This document shows positions 51,955-61,000 of a stretch of 64,000 bases of DNA, piece by piece. The stretch is from Flavobacterium coralii (GTDB lineage: Bacteria > Bacteroidota > Bacteroidia > Flavobacteriales > Flavobacteriaceae). The notes under the pieces were generated by a model that was not told where the DNA came from, made no database searches, and saw nothing but the letters and a program-made list of their open reading frames with translations. The stretch is taken from positions 44,296 to 108,295 of the forward strand of contig NZ_JAHDIU010000011.1 of NCBI RefSeq assembly GCF_019891545.1. Direction: 5' to 3'. The translations under genes were made by a program, and so were the position numbers. Each line of letters begins with the position of its first letter. The first letter of the stretch is position 1.

Positions 51955-51962
51955 TAGCTTTG
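51955..51962 (+). promoter_or_regulatory. Possible -7 box for the small-lipoprotein cluster
   Basis: TAGCTTTG, 27 bp before the first lipoprotein ATG; no clear -33 element. Confidence 0.3.
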
Positions 51963-51989
51963 AGTTTACTAACCTTTTAAAGTAAAATC

Positions 51990-52232
51990 ATGAAGAAACA
52001 TACAGTAAAAAGCATTTTGTGTATCGGCTTACTTGCAGCCGGTATAACACTAACATCATGTAAAGAAAAATCTCCGGAGGAGGTTACAGGCGTAGATCCT
52101 GTTCCTGAAACACTTGAGCCAATGGAGCCAAGTTATGATGACGGTACAGACACAATTATGACAGAGACTGATACCATTACCAAAGTAAATCGTGAGAACG
52201 ACGATTTTGAGCTTCATAAACAAGTACCGTAA
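51990..52232 (+). CDS. Small acidic lipoprotein 1
   Basis: 80-aa predicted lipoprotein: signal peptide HTVKSILCIGLLAAGITLTSC with lipobox LTSC, then an acidic, Thr/Pro-rich mature part (SYDDGTDTIMTETDTITKVNREND). No fold or family recognised. First of three consecutive small lipoprotein genes on the same strand (gaps 16 and 10 bp). Confidence 0.65.
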   Translation: MKKHTVKSILCIGLLAAGITLTSCKEKSPEEVTGVDPVPETLEPMEPSYDDGTDTIMTETDTITKVNRENDDFELHKQVP

Positions 52233-52248
52233 ATAAACACATACAACC

Positions 52249-52476
52249 ATGAGAAATAAAATAATTGCGCTGTTTGCACTTACATTATTATTCAGTATTA
52301 CTGGCTGTAAAGACAATAAGCAGAATGATATGGAAGGAGATGAAACAGTTACAGAAACCGAGCTTGACAGTGTAAGTAATGTAGGCAGTGATGGCCTCGG
52401 ACGTGAAATAGACACTGTAAGCGAAATTGAAAGGGATGTTAACGACAATCTTGATGAAGATGAGGTAACTCCGTAA
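52249..52476 (+). CDS. Small acidic lipoprotein 2
   Basis: 75-aa predicted lipoprotein with lipobox SITGC (cysteine at about residue 20). The mature part is strongly acidic (DNKQNDMEGDETVTETELDSVSN) and shares the DT-TE flavour of the preceding gene, suggesting distant paralogy. Role unknown. Confidence 0.65.
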   Translation: MRNKIIALFALTLLFSITGCKDNKQNDMEGDETVTETELDSVSNVGSDGLGREIDTVSEIERDVNDNLDEDEVTP

Positions 52477-52486
52477 AAAATATTAT

Positions 52487-52675
52487 ATGAAAAGAAGATT
52501 TTTATTTATAGCAATGTTTACTCTGGCGTTGAGCTGTTATTCGTGCAGGGACACAAAGCCCGGAGATAATGACAGTGACCCTGATTTAGGGATGACAACA
52601 GATTCTGTTTTTACCGATGAAGGCAGTAACGAAGGAGATACCAGCGGCGCCGATACAGGGCTTGATGGTGAATAA
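52487..52675 (+). CDS. Small acidic lipoprotein 3
   Basis: 62-aa predicted lipoprotein: lipobox SCYSC, mature part only ~42 residues, almost entirely Asp/Gly/Thr/Ser (KPGDNDSDPDLGMTTDS). The stop codon abuts the convergent 2H phosphoesterase gene. Role unknown. Confidence 0.6.
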   Translation: MKRRFLFIAMFTLALSCYSCRDTKPGDNDSDPDLGMTTDSVFTDEGSNEGDTSGADTGLDGE

Positions 52676-53230
52676 TCAGTAAGCGACGGTAAGGATTTTG
52701 CTGGTTATTGGTACCCAGCGTTTGCCGTTGTGCTGAAGCAACCAAACTTCGGTTGTTTTAAACATTGCTTTATAGGCTTTGTCTTCATATAGTGGCCATG
52801 CCTTTTCATAATTTTCGCGGCTTAAATCACGATATGCAATAGTCATGTGTGGGTTAAAACTATGTGTAGCCTTGATTTCCGGATAATTGATTTTGAATGA
52901 ATTGACGAGCTCTTTTTGTAGTATCCGTAATTCTTCAACTTCTTCGGGTTTAACATAAATTACAGGGTTATTACTGTTGTTGAAAGAACCAAACCCGTTG
53001 AGATTTATAGTAAAAGGAGAAACCGAAACAGGTGCATTTAAAAACCATCTGTTAAGATCTTCATGTTGCTCAGTGCTCAATTTAAAAGGCGGCAGCATTG
53101 TAATATGCGGCATAGACTTTAAGGCTTTGCTGCTGTTAAAGTTCTCAGCTATATCTTGCTTAAATGCAGTTATCTCTGCTGAAATATCATCAGGGGCAAG
53201 TATGGCAATAAAATACAGGTTGTCTTTCAT
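52676..53230 (-). CDS. 2'-5' RNA ligase / 2H phosphoesterase superfamily protein
   Basis: 184-aa protein with both catalytic HxT motifs of the 2H superfamily: PHITMLPPF near residue 42 and NPHMTIAYRD near residue 128. The family includes bacterial 2'-5' RNA ligases and cyclic phosphodiesterases. Intact active site; substrate unknown. It abuts the last lipoprotein gene tail to tail. Confidence 0.88.
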   Translation of the reverse strand: MKDNLYFIAILAPDDISAEITAFKQDIAENFNSSKALKSMPHITMLPPFKLSTEQHEDLNRWFLNAPVSVSPFTINLNGFGSFNNSNNPVIYVKPEEVEELRILQKELVNSFKINYPEIKATHSFNPHMTIAYRDLSRENYEKAWPLYEDKAYKAMFKTTEVWLLQHNGKRWVPITSKILTVAY

Positions 53231-53267
53231 AACAATAAAAATAACCTGTTTAAATTTAACTTCGGTA

Positions 53268-54572
53268 TTAGTACCTTACAAAATGGGTGTTTTCGGTAAT
53301 ACTTTCTGTAATAGAAGTATATTTAGATTTCTCTCCTTCAGGTATCCCGTTCTTCAGTGCTTCCGTAAACTGAGCTAAATGATCGGTTTCCACATGGTCC
53401 ATCACAACAATTTTATACCATTGGTTGTTTTTATCGTGCTTTTGAGGAACAAGGTTAAATCGCAGCGCAATTTCTTCCGGCACATATTCAGATTTTATAG
53501 TTACAATATTCATGTACGGCTCGCGGAAATATTCTATGCCCAACGCATCAAGCTCATTGCACAGCCAGTTTGTGCGCATGTGCAGCATGTTTACCTTTTC
53601 TGCCCAACCGTGTGGGCCATAAGTGGTGAGTATCATCCACACGGCAATAGCGTTGGCGCCCGACCTGCTTCCGCAAAGGGTTAAATCCATTCCCTCAACA
53701 TATTCTGCTTCTTTAGTCAGTACATTTTCTATTAAGCCTTTCCTGCATATAAATATACCGGTACCATAAGGTGCCTGCAGCATCTTGTGTGCATCTATGG
53801 TAACCGAACTTATATCAGGATTTTCAAAATTAAGCTTGCTGCCTGTATTGCTGAACGGATAAACAAACCCGCCATAAGCACCATCAATGTGAAGTTTATA
53901 AGTAAGCCCGTATTTTCTGAGTAAATCGGTATAAACTTCAGCTTCATCTACAGAGCCAAACATGGTAGTGCCCATATTGGCCACCACTACAAAATATTTT
54001 TTACCTGCCATTCGTGCCGCCATTATCAATCCTTCAAGTGCTGTTTCATCTATGTAACGGCTACTGAAGTGTACCGGAGTTTTAATAAAATCAAGAAGCA
54101 GCAGGTTAGAACCTTTTGGAATTGAGTAATGGGTGTCTTCAGATGCAAGTATGGCTATCTCATCCGGTTTGGCACCGTATTCATTAATAAAATAATTTCG
54201 GTAAACCCACAATGCCTGTATATTTGCCTCTGTGCCACCGGGTGCTATGTAGCCGTCAAAACTGCCGGGTTGTGCTTTAAAGATATCGGTGGCAATTATA
54301 TCGAGAACTTCACGCTCTATTTCCTGAGTTCCTTTAAATGCTTTTTCGGATGTGCCATAGGTGTGGCAGCCTATATGGTTGGGGTTGGCTACAAAAGTTT
54401 GTAATACCGGAGCATCTTTAAGAAAAGGGGCATCATCATAAAATACTTTACCGTCAAGTTTAGAGGCAGGATAGCCTAAAGAAGCATCTGTAGAAAAGTT
54501 AACGTTATCTTTCAGTGCGTTTTGTATGCGCACAAGGCGTTGCTCCCTTGTAAGTTTTTTCCAGTATTTCAT
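53268..54572 (-). CDS. Group II PLP-dependent amino acid decarboxylase
   Basis: 434-aa aspartate aminotransferase-fold decarboxylase. Visible are GGTEANIQALWVYRNYF (PLP phosphate region), the stacking histidine in ASEDTHYSIPKGSNLL, LHIDGAYGGFVYPF (Asp/Ala pair) and the Schiff-base lysine in TIDAHKMLQAPYGTGIF. GSRSGANAIAVW completes the set. By similarity it could act on histidine, tyrosine, glutamate or aspartate; the sequence does not tell me which. Single gene. Confidence 0.9.
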   Translation of the reverse strand: MKYWKKLTREQRLVRIQNALKDNVNFSTDASLGYPASKLDGKVFYDDAPFLKDAPVLQTFVANPNHIGCHTYGTSEKAFKGTQEIEREVLDIIATDIFKAQPGSFDGYIAPGGTEANIQALWVYRNYFINEYGAKPDEIAILASEDTHYSIPKGSNLLLLDFIKTPVHFSSRYIDETALEGLIMAARMAGKKYFVVVANMGTTMFGSVDEAEVYTDLLRKYGLTYKLHIDGAYGGFVYPFSNTGSKLNFENPDISSVTIDAHKMLQAPYGTGIFICRKGLIENVLTKEAEYVEGMDLTLCGSRSGANAIAVWMILTTYGPHGWAEKVNMLHMRTNWLCNELDALGIEYFREPYMNIVTIKSEYVPEEIALRFNLVPQKHDKNNQWYKIVVMDHVETDHLAQFTEALKNGIPEGEKSKYTSITESITENTHFVRY

Positions 54573-54929
54573 AGTATTCTGCTTAATGTTTGATGCAAAG
54601 GAAATGCACTCGTCAGAAAAAAATTATGATTTTTATCATAATAGCTGCAACCTTTTTCATTTTTTTGCGTCTATATAATAGTTGCTTATCAAAAAGGTGT
54701 TAAAGTAGTTTCATCAATCAGGTAAAACGCAATACATATAATGACAAAATCCCGCCAATAAAATGGCAGGATTTGCGTTAATCAAATTGATAAGTAACGA
54801 TAAGTTATTTAGGTTTAGTTTAGGATGCGGCCGTAATTAATTACGGCCGTATCTCTTTTAGCAATAGTGGTTTTTGGGATGCTTCTCCCGGCTTCAGGAC
54901 ATTCCTCTCGGGGGAAAGGAACTGAAATT
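54573..54929. other. Intergenic region with an imperfect hairpin and a long perfect palindrome
   Basis: 357 bp with no gene between two minus-strand genes. It holds AAATCCCGCCA/TGGCAGGATTT (54747-54774, one mismatch) and a perfect 22-bp palindrome at 54828-54849 centred on AATT with CGGCCG ends. Neither is followed by a clear T-run, so terminator function is doubtful; the palindrome could be a regulator site. Confidence 0.5.
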
Positions 54930-55325
54930 TTAAACCCTTGGTTTTATCTCCGAGTGCTTGTAAAGCTGTCGTCTTTCTTTAGGCAACAAACTTTTGCATA
55001 TGCCTGATATTTGTACTTTGTCAGGCTGCAGCACTATCGTATAGTCATTTTTGTTAAACAGCCCGTGTACAGAGAGGTGAACTGTTGTTTCTCCGTCTTC
55101 AGGCCTGCAAACCACCTGCCTGTCGGCAAATGTTTTTTTATTCTCAAATTCGTACCACAATGCGTTTTCAAAATTATAACGCAGTATTAAAGTGTTGTTG
55201 CTGTCTTGGTCTGTAAGATAGTTTACATCTACAAGTTTTACAGCTTTATCACGTTTTGGTATTACATTAAATGCACGCTTAACAACGCGCGCCCTGAATT
55301 TTAATTTTTCGAGTAGCGCCGGCAT
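54930..55325 (-). CDS. Hypothetical protein
   Basis: 131-aa basic protein with no signal peptide or membrane segment. It looks like a small beta-barrel or sandwich (NTLILRYNFENALWYEFE; DGETTVHLSVHGLFNKNDYTIVLQPDKVQISGI) ending in a basic tail (LPKERRQLYKHSEIKPRV). I do not recognise the family. Single gene with an AT-rich upstream region. Confidence 0.55.
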   Translation of the reverse strand: MPALLEKLKFRARVVKRAFNVIPKRDKAVKLVDVNYLTDQDSNNTLILRYNFENALWYEFENKKTFADRQVVCRPEDGETTVHLSVHGLFNKNDYTIVLQPDKVQISGICKSLLPKERRQLYKHSEIKPRV

Positions 55326-55602
55326 GGTTATTAGCTTAAATTAGTAAATAGTAATCGGGTGTATATGTACAGGCAATTTACAAAACCTGTAAGCTGATTT
55401 TACATGAAAATCGGCCTGTCTATATTTTGTCTATACAGATAGTTTTATTAATTACCTGATAAACAAATTTTTAGTGGATATAGTATCAAGGGTTGAGAGA
55501 CTAATGATAGGGGAATTAAACAGTAAATCTTACAGAATTAAACAATGTATTATGCGGCTCTTTGCCTTTTATTTTAAAATTTGTTAAACAAATTTACTTC
55601 AT

Positions 55603-56379
55603 TTAGTTTTTTCCTTCTTTTTCGTTGAGATACTTCCAGTATCGTTTTGGTACGTGCTGAATGTGAAGCTTCATGTTTTTACGGGCAGGAATATTTGTAC
55701 TGTTAAAATAATCTTTCCATAGCATAGAGGCCAGCTCTTCTTTTTCATCTGTCAAAGACTCATGGAGCCTTGGTTTAGAAGTGTCCACTGCCGAAACAAA
55801 TTCATACGTGATTTCGTTAACTTTTTGCAGGTCATAAAACAGGCCGTACTTACGGCGCACATCATAAATAATCCATTGCTGGTCGGCATACCTGTTTTTA
55901 AAGAAGCCTGCAATAAGCGGTAAAACATTAAAATCGGGCTCAACAGGTGCATAATAAATACCATCTGCAGTTTTCTGAAAACGGATAAAAGCCTTCATCC
56001 TGTGCCGCTCACGGCTTACCTTTTTTGCAGTCTGGGTTACGGCAATAACATGCTCATTTCCAAAATTGGCTTCAGCACCCGGTTTATTATCAAATATGTA
56101 CAGGGCAAAATCAAACAATGCCTGAAAAGCCTGCGGCTGCTCCGAAAGGTAGGCGCAGTAATACGTGTTAACCCAGTCAGGCTGCAGCTTTTTCTTTAAC
56201 CCCTGCCACACACGGTTTGCCTTAGCCTCATCACTAATAACCGTATGGCTTTCTTCCAGCATTTTAGGTTGGTAAAGCTTGTCCCAAATTAGTTGCACAC
56301 GCTCCGGTTTCAACTCATAGTAATCAAAAACGGCGGTGAGCAATCCTTCAAAAGTACCGTCAAATATAAAAGTTACCAT
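55603..56379 (-). CDS. DUF4130-type putative DNA repair protein (partner of the radical SAM enzyme)
   Basis: 258-aa protein of the family that accompanies the radical SAM DNA-repair-like enzyme. Hallmarks are the start FIFDGTFEGLLTAVFDYY and the DUF4130 block RHRMKAFIRFQKTADGIYYAPVEPDFNVLPLIAGFFKNRYADQQWIIYD (cut across residues ~125-180). The fold has been compared with the uracil-DNA glycosylase group. It overlaps the radical SAM gene by one base (TAATG), so the two are translationally coupled and likely act together on DNA lesions or modified bases. The reaction is unknown. Confidence 0.85.
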   Translation of the reverse strand: MVTFIFDGTFEGLLTAVFDYYELKPERVQLIWDKLYQPKMLEESHTVISDEAKANRVWQGLKKKLQPDWVNTYYCAYLSEQPQAFQALFDFALYIFDNKPGAEANFGNEHVIAVTQTAKKVSRERHRMKAFIRFQKTADGIYYAPVEPDFNVLPLIAGFFKNRYADQQWIIYDVRRKYGLFYDLQKVNEITYEFVSAVDTSKPRLHESLTDEKEELASMLWKDYFNSTNIPARKNMKLHIQHVPKRYWKYLNEKEGKN

Positions 56380-57638
56380 TAAAAAAGGCTTAACTGGGTT
56401 TGCGGGATTTTTAAGTATTTGCTGTTGCTTTCGGCCAGTATCAGGCTCTTGATATGATTTGCCTCCGGTTCATTAATTGCATAAGGGCTATTGGCACACC
56501 TTATAAAATGGCGGGCACGGTTATAAGCAATCCCTATCTTTTTAAGCTGGTCACTACGCAGCCTGCCAAACCTGCGCGCCTGTACTATTTTTTTTGCCGA
56601 TGTAACGCCAATACCCGGCACCCGCAATATCATGTTATAGTCGGCAGTGTTTATATCTACAGGAAACTGATCCATGTTGCGCAATGCCCAGCTCAGCTTA
56701 GGGTCTATGTCAGTATCAAGGTGCGGGTTCTTTTCATTGAGTAGTTCCTTCACTTCAAAGCCATAAAAACGCATGAGCCAGTCGGTCTGATAGAGCCTGT
56801 TCTCGCGTAAAAGCGGTGGCTGGCTGCCAATAACCGGCATACGGCTGTCATAACTTATGGGTATATATCCTGAATAATATACCCTTTTTAAGCTATAATT
56901 TTTATAATACTGCGCGGCGCTGTGCATAATCTCCATATCGGTTTCGGGTGTAGCGCCAATAACCATTTGCGTGCTTTGCCCGGCAGGCACAAATTTCGGG
57001 ACACGCTTTATAAGCCCTGTTTTCTTTTCATCTTTAAACTGGGTAATGGTATCCTGAATAAAGCCAAGCGGCTTTTTTACATCTTCGTGAGATTTATCTG
57101 GGGCAAGCAGTTTAAGCCCGCTTTCGGTGGGCATTTCAAGGTTAATGCTCATCCTGTCGGCATACAAACCCGCTTCTGTCAGCAGTTCAGGGCTTGCGCC
57201 GGGAATGGTTTTCAGGTGTATATAGCCGTTAAAGCGTTGCTCAATGCGCAGTTTTTTTACAATCTTAACCAGCCTCTCCATAGTAAAATCGGCATTTTTA
57301 AAGATGCCCGAACTTAAAAAAAGTCCTTCGATATAATTGCGGCGATAAAAATTCATGGTTAATTCCACTACTTCATCCACTGTAAAAGCGGCACGCTTTA
57401 CATCGTTGCTTTTTCTGGATACACAAAAGGCACAGTCATAAATGCAATGGTTGGTAAGCAAAATTTTTAGTAATGATACACACCTTCCGTCTTCTGTGTA
57501 AGTATGGCATATACCATTGCTGCTATCGCCTATGCCTTTATTATCGTTTTTACGATTACCGCCACTGCTTGAGCATGATACATCATATTTTGCCGCATCG
57601 GCAAGTATTGTAAGCTTTTCTCTCAACCTCTCCCACAT
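56379..57638 (-). CDS. Putative DNA modification/repair radical SAM protein
   Basis: 419-aa radical SAM enzyme. The [4Fe-4S] motif is C-x3-C-x2-C in HCIYDCAFCVSRKS near residue 68. A C-terminal helix-hairpin-helix, DNA-binding type, is seen in LRVPGIGVTSAKKIVQARRFGRL near residue 345. Residues between form the TIM-barrel (GLFLSSGIFKNADFTMERLVK; INLEMPTESGLKLLAPDKSH). Together with the DUF4130 protein it forms a conserved but poorly characterised pair. First gene of the pair's operon. Confidence 0.9.
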   Translation of the reverse strand: MWERLREKLTILADAAKYDVSCSSSGGNRKNDNKGIGDSSNGICHTYTEDGRCVSLLKILLTNHCIYDCAFCVSRKSNDVKRAAFTVDEVVELTMNFYRRNYIEGLFLSSGIFKNADFTMERLVKIVKKLRIEQRFNGYIHLKTIPGASPELLTEAGLYADRMSINLEMPTESGLKLLAPDKSHEDVKKPLGFIQDTITQFKDEKKTGLIKRVPKFVPAGQSTQMVIGATPETDMEIMHSAAQYYKNYSLKRVYYSGYIPISYDSRMPVIGSQPPLLRENRLYQTDWLMRFYGFEVKELLNEKNPHLDTDIDPKLSWALRNMDQFPVDINTADYNMILRVPGIGVTSAKKIVQARRFGRLRSDQLKKIGIAYNRARHFIRCANSPYAINEPEANHIKSLILAESNSKYLKIPQTQLSLF

Positions 57639-58076
57639 ACAAAGATTATTTTCAACAAAAATAAGAAAAAAATCATAAGTAACTATACCTTAATAATTTA
57701 TTAAAACGTATAAATGGGGGTTTTTTGTTATTTAGCTGTTTAATTGCAACAGTGGTCGATTTTAACATTAAAACCTACCCATTAGTGGGTAATTTCGCAA
57801 GTATTTAGGTTTAAATTAATAAGGAGCAATCCGAAATGTGTTTGAATCCGTAAGAATAAGTTAAAATATTACAAAAAAAAATTGTATATTGTAGTAAATG
57901 ATATTTAATAATGTTAATTTAAGTCTATAAAAGCAATAGTTACAGGTATATAGATAGTTTTAGTTTTAGTTTTATATTTGCGCTTCTTTTTAAGGTGCTG
58001 TAAATTAAGTTTTTAACGTTGATGGGGGAAAACGCTAAAAATCTCCCGATGTATATATAAAAGGTGTATAGCTGAT
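57639..58076 (+). promoter_or_regulatory. Upstream region of the giant adhesin gene with promoter box
   Basis: 438 bp with no gene. TATATTTG (57973-57980) is a good -7 box; it would give a leader of about 90 nt. The rest is AT-rich, without a clear -33 element, and with no strong hairpin that I can defend. Confidence 0.45.
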
Positions 58077-61000
58077 ATGAAAAGAAATTTACTGCTTTTG
58101 GCACTGCTGGCATTTACAGTTGGTGCTTTTTCTCAGGGTATAACGGTAACCCCGCACCCTGTAAACAATCCTGCTGCAACCACGCAACTGGTAACCAATT
58201 ATCTGCTTAATCCGCAGGATGCCTGCTTGGCACAAATTTCTAATGTTACAAAAAGTACAGGAACAAACTTTGGCTATTCGGCCGGTAACGGTATAGGTAC
58301 GTTCACTTATTCCGGTTCTGCCTTTCCAATGTCAGGAGGTTTGGTGCTTACTTCGGGTAACGCCGTTGCCGCACAGGGGCCAAACAACAGTACATCGAGT
58401 TTCTCCTCTCCGGCATGGGCAGGCGATGCAAACATTAGTGCAACTATGGGCATTAACTCAAAAAATGCCACAATACTGGAGTTTGATTTTGTACCTGCCA
58501 CAAGCAACTTTTCAGCAAGCTATATTTTTGCGTCTGAAGAGTATGGTACCTACCAGTGTGAATCGAACGATGGCTTTGCAATGTACCTTACCAATGTTAC
58601 GGCAGGCACACCGGCTGTAAATGTGGCAACACTGCCAACATCTCAGCCTGTATCAATCAATACAATAAAAGATGTTATCAATAACTCTGCCTGCCCTTCT
58701 GTAAACCCACAATATTTTGGAGCGTTTTACGGGGGAGGTAACGCGGCTGCCGCACCTATCAATTTTGAAGGGCGCTCAGTACTTATAACTTCTACCGCAA
58801 CACTTATACCCGGCAACACATATCACCTTAAAATAGTTATTGCTGATGACGGTGGTGCCGACGGCACGGACGGCGAATATGATTCTGCGGTATTTTTCCC
58901 GCAGGGAAGCCTTAACCTGGGCCAGGAGCTATTAGGGCTCGACCTTACGTTGGCTAACAATACAGCCCTTTGTACGGGCGATAGCTTTACACTTGATACC
59001 GGGCTGCAGCCAAATGCAGCACAATACAGTTTTGCCTGGACAAGAAACAGTAACCCTATACCGGGTGGTGCTGTGCTTACCGATAACCTGCCGGGCAATT
59101 ATGCAGTTACTGTTACCAGGACTGCCGATGGCTGTACAAGCACACAATCTATTCTTATAGAATATGCACCGCAGATAACCCCTAATGCGCCGAATGACTT
59201 GTTTGCGTGCGAAAATGGGTCAGGTACATATACTTATAACCTTGCGCTTAATACACCTGTGATTAAGCAGGGGCTTAACCCTGCAACCGTGGTTTCATAC
59301 CACGCTACGTCAGATGACGCAATTGGTGGGGTAGGAGCTTTAGGCAATACCTACACCGGCCCTGCCAATACAACAATATATGTAAGGGTTAAGAGCCATA
59401 ACAGCAGCTGCTTTGTAGTTGACTCTTTTCAGTTATTAACTGCACCTGTACCTACCGCCACACAGCCTAACAACATGGTGCAGTGCGAAAGTGCTGAAGG
59501 TTCAGGAGAGGCTATTTTTAACCTTACCCTGCAAAATGGTACTATACTGGGTACTCAGCCTGTTAATGAGAATACCATCCTTTACTTTACTTTTCAGGCT
59601 GCAGCCGAAGACGGCTCTGCCCCGATAGAATTTCCTGAGAGCTATACCGGAACCAGCCAGACTATTTATGCAAGGGTGCAACGCAACTTTGACCCCGGCT
59701 GTTTTACCATAACAATGTTTGACCTTATTGTTGTGCCGCTTCCGGTGCTTACCCAGCCTGATGATGTTACGGCATGTAATACTTATACATTGCCTGCGCT
59801 TACCACGGGTAATTATTTTACCGGTACAGGCGGTACAGGCACCCAGCTAAATGCGGGCGACGCTATAACTACAAGCCAGACCATTTACATATTTGCTACC
59901 AACACACAGGGCAGTACAAGCTGCTCTAACCAGGTTAGCTTCAACGTAGAGGTAATTACGGCTGCATCGGCACCGGCAAACGTTACTGCATGCCAATCTT
60001 ACACACTGCCTGCATTGCCTGCCGGACAATTTTATTATAACGGCCCGGGCGGAACAGGCGGACAGATAGCCGCAGGAACTGCTATAACGGCAACACAAAC
60101 TATATATTTTTATATACCGGCTGCGGCAGAATGTACAGAAAACAGTTCTTTCACAGTAACAATCAATACACCTCCTGTTGTAAACGATCCGGCAGATGTT
60201 AACGAGTGTTCTCCTTATACATTACCTGCATTGCCGGCGGGGCAAAACTATTATACAGGTACAGGTGCTACAGGTACTCAGCTTGCTGCAGGAACGGTTA
60301 TAAGTACAACACAAACACTATTTGTGTATGCTGCAAGTCCTGTAGATCCTTCGTGCTTTACCGAGCAGAGCTTTACTGTAACAATAAGTAATATACAGGT
60401 TGATGATTTAGCTGACGTTACCCGTTGCGGTAACTATACATTGCCTGCTTTACCTGCCGGACAAAACTATTATACAGGTCCGGGTGGTACAGGCACAGTG
60501 ATACCTGCATCTACACAAATTACTACATCGCAAACCATATATATATATTCGGTTAGCCCGGTTAACCCTAACTGTACAGATGAAGAAAGTTTTACAGTAA
60601 CCATAAATCCGCTTCCTGTTCTTGCGGCTATACCAAATGTTTCGGCGTGCGATAGCTATACATTACCAAACACGCTTCCGTCTTATGCCAATTATTATAC
60701 AGGGGCAAACGGTACAGGAACAATATTACCCGCAGGTACGGTATTAACAACAACACAAACCGTATATGCTTATGCTGTATCGCCAAACGGGTGTACCAGG
60801 CAGCGTACTTTTACAGTAACAATAATAAATATAGATGCCATTACACCGGATGACCAGGAGGTATGCGGAAGCTACCAGCTGCCTGCGCTTCCTGTGGGTA
60901 ACTACTTTACAGGGCCGGGCGGTACAGGTACACAGCTAACACCCGGAGCAAACGTTACAACCTCTCAGACTATATATGTATACGTACAGTCTAACACTAC

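Noticed and set aside
59847-60098. Antisense frames (60-90 aa) inside the adhesin gene
   Set aside because: Cys/Tyr-rich mirror images of the repeats, no start context, and the plus frame is clearly coding.
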